Part shown: positions 58,001 to 64,000 of the stretch, in pieces
Layout of the letters: each line of letters starts with the position of its first letter
How positions within the stretch are numbered: the first letter of the stretch is position 1
From: Cladopsammia gracilis
Taxonomy: Eukaryota; Cnidaria; Anthozoa; Scleractinia; Dendrophylliidae
Length of the DNA: 64,000 bases
Direction: 5' to 3'
Assembly: GCA_022457155.1 (NCBI GenBank)
Contig: JAJGOT010000022.1
Span: 2,108,501 to 2,172,500, forward strand
Notes under the pieces: generated by a model
Seen by the model: only the letters and a program-made list of their open reading frames with translations
Database searches by the model: none
What the model was told of the DNA's origin: nothing
Translations under genes and position numbers: made by a program

Positions 58001-61000
58001 ATTATTATGCTTTACAAGGTTGTTCTAACCTTTGAGTCTGTGTTCATGAAATCCTAAAGTGTGACATTAAAATGAAAGCTACATGAGCTGCGCGTTCCTT
58101 AGTGATGTTTGTTATGCTGTCGTGGTGTGAAGCCATTATAACTGAGTACCCTGAAAACGCAAGCAGCATCTGAAAAGAAAACCAGACAAACTAAACAAAC
58201 CAGAAAGACCAGACTGACCTTTTCCTTCAGTTGATTAAACTCTTTAGTGGTGCACTGGCCATAGTCAGGATAGCCCCACACGCCATTCTCTAAACACTTT
58301 CTTTTGGACACGCCTGAAAAGACATACACACATACAACGGCTAAACACCAACTTTTTGATACTTTACAAGTTAAATATTATGTTGTAAATGACTGACTAC
58401 AGATCAAAAACCAACCGCTTGATTTTGCGCTAGATGGCAGAGGAAATAATCAAATGATAAGGTCGGGCCTTTTGTCTCAGATGAAATGATCATTCATCGG
58501 TGATGTTAAGATGTTAGCTTTGTGTCCTACACAAACTAATGATTACCTGATACTTATTAAGTAGAGAACATGTAAACAGTATTGCGGCCTGGCGTGTTCA
58601 AAATGCTGGAATTGTTGAGTTAAAGTTTCGTTATCATTACCAAATTCTACGAACTGTCACGAAAAGGAATGCCGGAATGCCCACCATTAAGGAGAATAAC
58701 ATTTCGATCTTGGGACTACATGTATTCTACCTGATGCTCCTCTGGGACATATTTGTGTGGCGTGATCCCCTTCAAACGTTACGCTCCATGTTACATTGAA
58801 GAATTCCTTGGGACACGCTACAAAAGAAAACCACTTAATTAATGCATATTGCACAGATTTTGGCGGGAAATAATTTGAAGGAGGCACGCAACCGCAGGAG
58901 AAGAAAAAGAACATTTCGGATGTTGTTAAATGCCACGGGACCTTTTATTTGTCCTCGTCTAAAAAATCCCGAAACCCTGGGACAGAGTCATCTTTTTGTT
59001 TACTTTCTTTATTAGAACTGTACTGGTGACCACTGGTATAACAAAGTGAAAGCGAATATGTGATCTCTTCGAATATTAAATTAAAACTTAAATGAAGAAG
59101 GAAGTAGTCACGGCAGTCATGAACGCCAAACTGCGCTTATAATAGTACATAGGAATTTGACAACTGTGACAATGGCAAATTCGCAATTAAGAAACGAACT
59201 AGAATTCAGTAAAATGTTTTTTTCTCTTTTTCAAGGACAAACCTTTCACTTCGCCAAATGATTCAACCACAGCATTTCCAACCTTTTTGTTATTCACGGC
59301 CTCATTTAGGATGCCTTGGATATCAAAGGATGTTCCTTTTACAGTGTGGAGGAGAATATCTGCGATAACACTGCCTTCCCTGTGGTCAAACATAAACACC
59401 AGTGCTGTGAACCACTCATACACAAGCAACCACTCAAATCACAGGCCGCCCAAACATACTGTGTGACTGTTTGTATTTTTAAAATTTAGGGAAATATATA
59501 GAAATACCTTTTAATCGCCAAAATTCCGTTTTCAGCCGCAAAAGGATGACAATACAACTTTGAATGTAATTGTAAATATTCATGGCAGTATTTTACGATA
59601 GTGCGAACCTTTCGGTATTCCTATACATTTTCTTTAAATATTTATAATACAAACGGTCACACAGTTCGTGTGGGCTTCCTGTGTCAAAAATCGCTTGCGA
59701 GAGGTCTCAAATACAGTGATTTCACTGAGTTGCACAAAAAGGTTTGACTGTATTCTTGTTCCCGTGCCAAGTGCGAATAATTAACAGAACGCCATTGACA
59801 GCAGCAGCTACTACAAAATTTTCACATCACCTTGTCTCGTTGGTCATGACCTTACATCAAACTTCGAAAGAATGATTAAATCAGTAAAACGCCAACGAAA
59901 TACTGAACCAAAGAGAAGCATGAGTGATTGATTTTAAGTTTATTTTTGTAGGGCAAACATTACCAAACCTGGACCAAGCGTCGCTACATTTGTACAAAGA
60001 ACGTCTATGTTGGTCTATATTGCTCAGAACTCGATCATCTTTATCGGCATTATTTGGATAACCTTCCATCCCTCAATAAATATTCCATCCTTATTTAAAG
60101 CTCGTAATAACATAGTTTCCAAAACTTAAAGGACATAATTTGAATAACAGTTAGAGAATCGTTGCTAAGAACGTTATTTTGTAAGGTGTTTTGGCGCGTA
60201 TTTTTAACAATGAAAATGCGGAAGATTGGCTTTCCAAGACTTGGTTAGAGACCTTCCTTACAAAAAGGGGATTTGTTTTTAATAGAAATTCACAAAAAAT
60301 CAATTAGACGGAAGACAAAAGATAGTAGAAAGAAGTGAAGGAGTTCATTGTTTATATGCATTGAGATGTATAAGTGAACTTACCTGAAACCAACGACGCT
60401 AACATCTCTGACATCAGCGACATTTTCATACACAGACATCATCTCTTTTTCTAACCAAGTTGCAAGCGTCCTATATTCTTCAGACAAGGGATCATTAAGC
60501 TCGGCTGTGAACTGCACATTTGTAAGTCTTAAGACGGCTTTAAGATAAGCAGAGTTGCCATCTGTAAACGATAAAAGACAATAACTTTTCACAGAATGTC
60601 AACAAGCCGTGGTCAGACTGCAAACTTTCGCCCTAGGAAAACTTGACTTGTTGACAGTTTCCCTCGGGAACCGAATAATTATTCTGAAAATGACGTTAGA
60701 TGAGGTATTAAATCCCGTTAAAAAGTGTACACTGTTGACAGATGCCCACGTTTCGATCAACCACTTAAGGTAAACACAAACTTGGTAAGGAACAAGGGGG
60801 TTAATCAGGAATCGCCTACAAGCAAAGCGCTATGAAAACAAAACAAGTTCTCTCAGAGCGAGATAAATGGGTCAAAGATGTTCTGTGGATAGAACAAAGA
60901 GAAAATGGGCGAGGCATAAATGGTGAATACAGATTTACAGAGTTGTGGAGAGGTCTACCGTTATTAATGTGAGTCAAGTGACCTCTTTATGTCTGCCAAA

Positions 61001-64000
61001 AGCCGACTTTCTGTTTCCTTTACGCGAAAAAATAAACACATTGAAGAGTTCTGATAATCAACAAAACAAGCAAGCGAACAAACCTTTAACATTTATTCTC
61101 ATTCGTACAAAGCTGCTACCCAATCTATTGGACACGTGACATTCTACTTCAGACGTCATTTTGACGACAAATGTCACATTAGCTTCATATGGTGACATGA
61201 ATGACAGGCTGCCTTGTACTGTATAGGCTCGCAATGCGTTAATAAGCAGCAGGACTGTTGGACGCGGAAAACCAGACGCTTTGCACTCCACATCCACCTC
61301 AGAGCCGTAACTGGCTGACATGATCTCTTCGCTTGGAAAGGATGTCATCTTTGGCTTTTCTTTTAAAGAAACAAAATATGAGTAAATTGAAAGTGACAAT
61401 AGTTGCTAGTTGGTTGAATTCAAAGGGTATGACGCCTTTAGATCTTAACTTTACACACTAAAATTTGCTCTTTTAATATCAGGCCAATAGACTCATATTT
61501 GGATAAATCTAAACGTTCTAAAACATAAGCGATAAAGGAAAAGTTTCAATCGATTTGAAAATAAAACTATTTTACATTTTCCACCTTGTTTAGACACGCC
61601 TCTCTGAACTGTACTTCAAAGAGTTCATCTAGAATCGTCATTAACTTACGTCGGAAAATAAAATGCATGCAGCGTAACCGATTTGCCATATATTGCCATA
61701 TAGCCGGGTGGTTTTTCAATATGGTCTGAATAGGGTTACGCGTGATTCTGGCTTGGTAGTCTATGGATGATTTTCTCAAGTATGGAATTCGAATAAAACC
61801 TTACTTTCTTTTGGGGCTGCTTGTTTTTTGATGTCAGTTTTGTAAACTTAGAAATCTAATTTTTCTATAGTTTTCACTTTTTTGAGCGAAAAAGTTAAAG
61901 ATGTCAGTAAAGCAAGCGTTTCAGGCATACAAATGTTTGCAGCACCGTTTATCGATTCTTTTCCCAGTATCTGTGTAGCTAGCTGCTCTAGATTTTTTAT
62001 GCTATTTATGGGAACTTAATATGTACAACTGTATCAGTGTTTTGCTTTTGTCTTAACTCTACGAACGCTGTTAGAGGAGTGTTACAATTTACCAAAGATG
62101 CCGTTACAATCGTTTCCTGATGGTAAAGAATCACAAGATCTCACTGCAATGTAAACAAACAAAACAAACAATTACGTTGAACGTCATTGTCAGTCATAGA
62201 CTCTCGTGCTCTTTCAAGGGAATTGGATATTCTGGTCCACTGTTGTTTTCGTTTGGTTCAGACATTTTCACTCCCAGAGACAAATATAAAGACAATTACT
62301 GAGTGTAATTGTAACTTTTGAGTCTGTGGACGAAATTCATATGGTGTGATCATTTAAATGAAACCTCTTTGGCAGTGCTTTTCTTTGGTACTGTTTATTT
62401 TTTCTTTGCACTGGCACTCTTGTGAGTTAAAGGGGAAAAGAGCCAAACCAACCTTTTTCGCACACATAAGAACTGTGTACAGTAGTACATTTGCCAGTCG
62501 TCCATCGTCCATTAGTGTCATAACGAGCCATTTTGGCGCAAACATCTTGGCCTGGCGAGGGTTCTCCCTCGGACCAAAAGCTAAAGTTACCAGCTGGTAC
62601 GCCACCTGTCCAGACAAAGTCACGTGATCCTTGCCACTGCCGCAAACCAATCCAGATGTCAAACGGTTGATGCATTCCAAGACCGAACACAAAATCGTGT
62701 ACATCCCGACTTGTGATCTTAACAAGATCAGCACTAAGACTCTGACAAAGACTTCTTGCATCAGTCCATCTTCTTTGGCTGTTGAAGTACTTGTAGCAAG
62801 AAGACATGTATTTCTTCCATCCATTTTCACAGGCTACGAACAGAAAGAGAAAATGATCATTTGTTAAGTAGGGCTGCTAAGTTCGGTTATAAGTGAGTTT
62901 TCACTTCAACTCACTTCAACAAGTGTGAAAGAGCCAACCTCATTTCCAGGGTCTCCGCTTTTCCCTACCCATGAACCCCGCAGCTTTGTTTAGGATGCAC
63001 GTGCTGACTCACGTAAGCAGCTGAAATTGAAGAGCGCGTGCAAACTGTGTTCAGCCACCTTAAGAGCTTTGTAGATCATGTCCAGAATTTTCGGTGGACC
63101 ATGATCAAGAACCTGTCTAAGACCGTTTATTTAACGACTCTTTTTACTACAGAGTTTGGGAGACAGACAGACAGCCACCCAGATAGACAGACGGACCGAC
63201 GGACAGAAAGACAGACAAACAGACAGACAGACGGACGGACAGGCAGGCGGGCGGACAGACGGACAGACAGAACCCATGGTCAGCAGAGGGTTGAGAGCAA
63301 CATGAACCATATATCATGATGGACGTGACTAAATAAAGGTAGAATAGAAAGTTGCACATTAAAACAAAAACGGTTGCCAGAGCGTTACTTCTTTACCCAC
63401 TTTATATAATCAATAAGCAGTGCACTATAGTTTGTGTGTATTGTACAACACACACTGGTAAATTTTTTACAGCTCCTTCGAGTCCAGCGAACAACAACAA
63501 AAAGTAATGGAGACTGTTTTCCGGCACATATATAGGAAATAAATCTTTAAATCTCCATACATAAATCAAGTATTTAAGGTAACAGCTTACTTTTATTGCA
63601 TCCAATTTCATCTGAGTAATCAGCGCAGTCAGCGCGTCCATTGCACACATATGCAATAGGAATACAAACATCCGTGGGACAGCGGTACTGGTGCGTCGTG
63701 CACCACCCTCCGTTTAACGTCCGACAAAACGTTTCATCGCTTCCGTCGCCGCAGTCGTTGTACGCGTCGCAAACTACCGACTGCGGAACGCATCTTCCAT
63801 TCCAGCACCGAAACTTGTCGGTTCCATTGCACTGATCACAACCGACTTCGTCACTTCCGTCTTGGCAGTCATTTTTTTTGTTACATAGCCATGGTTTTGG
63901 CACGCAGTGTCCATTGCTGCATTTAAATTGGGGAGCAAATTTATTGTCGCACGGCTGTTCTGCAAGTTTTGAACTGCAGTAGGTCACGCGCAGGTCGTGG
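42384..64000 (-). CDS. Mosaic adhesion G-protein-coupled receptor, 24 exons in window, 5' end missing
   Basis: Minus-strand exons are >64000-63591, 62833-62453, 61359-61084, 60561-60384, 59379-59243, 58817-58731, 58313-58219, 57803-57600, 57376-57308, 56854-56743, 56185-56024, 55868-55811, 55042-54925, 54405-54362, 53489-53360, 50154-50048, 49344-49242, 48657-48507, 46772-46703, 46493-46427, 45658-45573, 44371-44245, 44160-44119 and 42470-42384. All borders are GT-AG and phases agree throughout, giving at least 1099 residues ending in a TGA. Domain order: three LDLa, C-type lectin, Ig, SEA, HormR, GAIN with GPS, seven transmembrane helices, short basic tail. Adhesion GPCRs self-cleave at the GPS and signal through a tethered peptide when the outer domains are pulled. 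The ligand is unknown. The mix resembles ADGRF-type receptors (SEA, Ig, HormR) with added LDLa and lectin modules, but I cannot assign a subfamily. Confidence 0.9.
42482..42609. repeat. 64-bp tandem duplication
   Basis: GAGAAACAAATGATATGATC at 42482 repeats from 42546 with one base changed through CATTCCATTCCCAT. It lies just 12 bases upstream (gene sense) of the last receptor exon and covers the region where that intron's branch point should lie. Confidence 0.9.
42740..42960. mobile_element. Foldback element with GTTGATA...TATCAAC ends
   Basis: ACTGAGTTGATATGGTAAAG with GGCCACTGTAA on the left pairs with TTACGGTGGCCACTTTACCTTATCAACTCAG on the right. The interior CTGACGTTTCGAGCGTTAGC pairs with GCGCTCGAAACGTCAGA. 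It is the same family as 40200-41020. Confidence 0.7.
44119..50154 (-). CDS. Receptor exons 16-23: seven-transmembrane domain
   Basis: Eight exons encode the bundle. TM1 is in 50154-50048 (TLGYITLVGCCLSLLGILIT). TM2 is in 49344-49242 (VIHVNLCVALLTANILLLIG). TM3 is in 48657-48507, with the conserved VLC cysteine, HYFFLSAIFWML and EGLQ. TM4 is in 46772-46703 (GLPLIIVVPCVGIT). The second outer loop MCW and TM5 are in 46493-46427, so the TM3-loop disulfide is possible. Loop 3 is in 45658-45573 (INSIIFVLVLRAMM). TM6 is in 44371-44245 (LLPLLGITWVFGVLAF) and TM7 in 44160-44119 (GFFVFIFHCVFDQQ). These are class B2 hallmarks, including the TM6 GITWVFG. The long introns hold a minisatellite, MITEs and microsatellites. 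Confidence 0.9.
45745..45920. repeat. Imperfect (ATC/GTC)n microsatellite
   Basis: ATCATCGTCATC-type triplets run for about 175 bases. Open frames on both strands here are poly-Ile/Met/Val artefacts. It lies in the receptor intron before the loop-3 exon, only about 90 bases from it. Confidence 0.85.
46017..46262. mobile_element. Retroelement 3' remnant between two (AAT)n tracts
   Basis: A pure (AAT)n run spans 46017-46073, and a shorter run 46239-46262. Between them the plus frame reads KCEIQKTALLGTANILRK, then TLSLQC and a stop. This is similar to the last residues of reverse-transcriptase ORFs of cnidarian LINE-type elements (LLGTARILRKVL). About 95 bases of non-coding sequence follow and lead into the second AAT tract. 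It is interpreted as a truncated LINE end with an AAT tail; the identity is from memory. Confidence 0.4.
47064..47656 (+). repeat. 32-bp minisatellite, 18 complete copies
   Basis: The unit AGGAACTACAGTCAACTGTG followed by ACCATTACATAT repeats exactly every 32 bases from 47064. After 18 full units a nineteenth breaks off at CTACAGTCAACT and continues as the terminus of a transposon. Only one unit (47416) has a base change, so the array is nearly homogeneous. It lies in the receptor intron between the TM3 and TM4 exons. Confidence 0.97.
47648..48413. mobile_element. Transposon with CAGTCAACTCT ends, TA target, containing another insertion
   Basis: CAGTCAACTCTCACTTAA at the left and TTAAGAGAGAGTTGACTG at the right are inverted termini, each flanked by TA. 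An inner inverted pair, AACACGAAGTTCCGGTATAA (from 47668) and its reverse complement (near 48241-48263), lies inside. 47724-47960 starts with GTAGGTAGGTAAACTTTATT and is T/A-rich; it looks like a separate SINE-like insertion. Confidence 0.75.
50215..51181 (-). mobile_element. MITE family A, copy 2, split by a TTAA element
   Basis: The left end GCGGTTTACAATTGAGTGTC and right end GACACTCAATTTAAAACCGC match family A (3722-4002), and TA flanks both ends. After 98 bases the sequence breaks at TTAA (50309) and resumes at TTAA (51007) with CCAATCAGAAGTAAAAC. Removing the insert restores a 269-bp element collinear with copy 1. It lies in the receptor intron before the TM1 exon. Confidence 0.85.
50313..51006. 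mobile_element. piggyBac-type MITE nested in MITE family A
   Basis: GGTTACAGTGTAGCTTC at 50313 and the reverse complement of GAAGGTACACTGTAACC at 51006 are inverted termini with two mismatches. Both ends abut TTAA (50309-50312 and 51007-51010), the target duplication. The 694-bp interior has no transposase. Confidence 0.88.
51508..51800. repeat. ~110-bp satellite-like repeat, about 2.7 units; relatives at 57966 and 62307
   Basis: The unit reads AAGCTACTGAGCAGTACTTT, CCTGTGGTGCTGTTTATTAT, GCTATACAAGGTGGTTCTAA, and CTTTTGAGTCTGGATGAAAT with CCTAAAGTGTGAC. It repeats at about 110-base spacing from 51508 to 51780. Diverged single copies lie at 57966-58120 and 62307-62400, also in introns of this receptor gene. 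Confidence 0.8.
51955..52890. mobile_element. Large foldback element around a perfect palindrome
   Basis: The left side has GGCCGTCCCCTTTCTGTTCT, CCGTTTACCGTCG and CCGACCGACCC. The right side has the reverse complement order: ACCGACCC, CGACGGTAAACGGAG, then AAAAAGGGGGACAGCC. This gives imperfect outer inverted repeats about 35-45 bp long. The core is the 220-bp palindrome listed separately. Confidence 0.6.
52367..52819. repeat. Perfect 220-bp inverted repeat with 13-base spacer
   Basis: The arm 52367-52586 is the exact reverse complement of 52600-52819, base for base by my reading. The spacer is CTTCCTTCTTTTT. Each arm contains ATGGCGTCGGAATGGCTTCA read outward from the centre, followed by an open frame (MASEWLQIRYKTQL) and a GAG|GTAGGT donor-like site. 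The palindrome lies in the receptor intron between the GPS and TM1 exons. No family identity is recognised for the frame. Confidence 0.9.
53010..53265. repeat. Inverted repeat pair
   Basis: GTCACAAAAACTTAAATTTG...AATCCCATAA-complement near 53020-53090 is mirrored at 53194-53265 (CATCAAATCCCATAATTTCA...TTTTGTGAC). Arms are about 65 bases and imperfect. Confidence 0.6.
53360..54405 (-). CDS. Receptor exons 14-15: GPS cleavage motif
   Basis: Exon 54405-54362 reads DADKSVICVYWDYN. Exon 53489-53360 continues with GGGWSTDGCWLASRDNGTVK, CECNHL and TNFAVLMD. The four GPS cysteines and two tryptophans are present. The HL-T triad is intact, so self-cleavage between Leu and Thr is expected in the ER, and TNFAVLMD would be the tethered agonist. 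Confidence 0.9.
53850..54275. repeat. Degenerate ~85-bp tandem repeat, about 5 units
   Basis: Units share TTCACATTGAAGATGAGTAC, AGGCATTGTCATATAAAATA, AGCTTACCGCCTATCCCTTT and TAAACCAAGCTAG with GACAGCCGCG. They span the receptor intron between the two GPS exons. Divergence rises toward the right end. Confidence 0.85.
54925..57803 (-). CDS. Receptor exons 8-13: GAIN domain
   Basis: Six exons give the GAIN fold ahead of the GPS. 57803-57600 begins FDDLFNSSRPSKNQ and includes AGNIKISTEILREVVNYNKK. 57376-57308 reads GFLQTVSNLLHMNNLRDFMQ. 56854-56743 holds TLEDYGLQAAAGQKKANHVQ. 56185-56024 holds AMETTLVSP, VTFPSYSDGPLSS and ITLPKTLFSG. 55868-55811 and 55042-54925 end with SRIISSSVQPPAGK and DPVVTVFGGVQ. 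The last segment is the typical beta-rich lead into the GPS. For exon 56743 I chose the phase-1 donor TTAG|GTATCT, because it alone keeps frame with the next exon; the neighbouring GTGAAG is a possible but inconsistent alternative. Confidence 0.85.
58219..58817 (-). CDS. Receptor exons 6-7: HormR (hormone-receptor) domain
   Basis: Exon 58817-58731 reads ACPKEFFNVTWSVTFEGDHA then TQICPRGAS. Exon 58313-58219 reads GVSKRKCLENGVWGYPDYGQ then CTTKEFNQ. The C-W-C-P-G-C-W-C order matches HormR domains found just before GAIN in adhesion GPCRs. The intron between the exons splits the domain after GAS. Confidence 0.85.
59243..60561 (-). CDS. Receptor exons 4-5: SEA domain
   Basis: Exon 60561-60384 reads DGNSAYLKAVLRLTNVQFTA, then ELNDPLSEEYRTLATWLEKE and VRDVSVVGF. 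Exon 59379-59243 starts EGSVIADILLHTV and ends with NAVVESFGEVKG. The layout is the SEA fold, with GSVIA at the usual GSVVV-type self-cleavage turn just after the intron. Cleavage would separate the Ig, lectin and LDLa region from the rest of the ectodomain, but the turn is a variant, so activity is inference. Confidence 0.8.
61084..61359 (-). CDS. Receptor exon 3: immunoglobulin-like domain
   Basis: The exon reads EKPKMTSFPSEEIMSASYGS, then VDVECKASGFPRPTV and VECHVSNRLGSS. This has the two Ig cysteines about 47 residues apart and the I-set style GFPRP. The core tryptophan is replaced (VLLLINA follows PRPT), and the usual D-x-Y-x-C is EVEC. It is a 92-codon, phase 1-1 exon. Confidence 0.8.
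62453..62833 (-). CDS. Receptor exon 2: C-type lectin-like domain
   Basis: The exon reads CENGWKKYMSSCYKYFNSQR then RWTDARSLCQSLSADLVKI. Further on come FDIWIGLRQW, WTGGVPAGNFSFWSEGEPSP and CTTVHSSYVCEK. The six CTLD cysteines and the WIGL core are present. The sugar-binding triad is EPS rather than EPN or QPD, and the WND motif is absent (GRWTTGKC), so Ca2+-dependent sugar binding is doubtful and protein binding is possible. A single phase 1-1 exon of 127 codons. Confidence 0.9.
63160..63275. repeat. GACA/GACG microsatellite
   Basis: GACAGACAGACAGCC and GGACCGACGGACAG-like tetranucleotides run for about 110 bases in the intron between the LDLa and lectin exons. Open frames here on either strand are artefacts. 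Confidence 0.85.
63591..64000 (-). CDS. Receptor exon 1 in window: three LDLa repeats (open at right edge)
   Basis: Three LDL receptor class A repeats lie in order. The first is CDNKFAPQFKCSNGHCVPKP, ending DCQDGSDEVGC. The second is CNGTDKFRCWNGRCVPQS, ending DCGDGSDETFC. The third is CTTHQYRCPTDVCIPIAYVC, ending DCADYSDEIGC. All three keep the Ca2+-binding D-x-SDE motif. The frame stays open to the edge with HDLRVTYCSSKLAEQ, so another domain precedes it outside the window. The donor AATAAAA|GTAAGC leaves phase 1. Confidence 0.9.

Noticed and set aside
62354..62830. 158-residue minus-strand frame
   Set aside because: It overlaps the C-type lectin exon in another frame; the lectin frame has the family cysteines and matching splice phases.
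63038..63359. Frames rich in Arg/Gln/Thr and Cys/Leu/Ser
   Set aside because: They come from the GACA/GACG microsatellite in an intron.

Overview
The window is eukaryotic and AT-rich, with long introns bounded by GT-AG sites and a very dense load of short inverted-repeat transposons. Gene content points to a cnidarian, most likely a reef coral or another anthozoan. It has neuronal calcium sensor genes with metazoan intron positions, a secreted PAN/apple-type exon, a mosaic adhesion GPCR, a Crypton-like recombinase fragment and tRNA-derived SINEs. The species is inferred from these features only, not from any database search.

Layout. 1-826 holds a small minisatellite and the first exon of a minus-strand secreted protein with an apple-like cysteine pattern. 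6214-13417 and 22986-28243 (plus strand) are two tandem 8-exon NCS-1/frequenin genes whose introns fall at identical positions and phases. The downstream copy encodes exactly 190 residues and has the conserved NCS-1 C-terminus. The upstream copy encodes 197 residues and has a replaced C-terminus. 32212-39038 (minus) is a 5-exon gene for a 102-residue BORCS7 homologue (a BORC lysosome-positioning subunit), invisible as long ORFs but supported by phase-consistent exons. 39935-41157 (plus) holds two exons of a possible PSMG2-like gene facing away from BORCS7. 42384 to beyond 64000 (minus) is a 24-exon adhesion GPCR of at least 1099 residues: three LDLa repeats, a C-type lectin domain, an Ig domain, SEA, HormR, GAIN/GPS, seven transmembrane helices and a short tail. 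Its 5' end lies outside the window.

The gene-poor stretches and introns are filled with repeats: several families of TA- or TTAA-flanked MITEs, a pair of inverted tRNA-derived SINEs with target-site duplications, nested insertions, foldback elements, a perfect 220-bp palindrome, and minisatellites with units of about 46, 65, 32 and 85 bp. Two of these minisatellites run directly into the ends of inverted-repeat elements, which suggests they arose from transposon termini.

The genes show no operon-like cooperation. NCS-1 proteins act in Ca2+ signalling at membranes, BORCS7 in lysosome/Arl8 positioning, and the adhesion GPCR at the cell surface. I do not see a clearly new biological system. The most unusual items are the receptor's domain combination with two possible self-cleavage sites, the diverged NCS-1 paralogue, and the transposon-terminus minisatellites. 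All exon calls were read by eye from splice sites and reading frames and have no transcript support.
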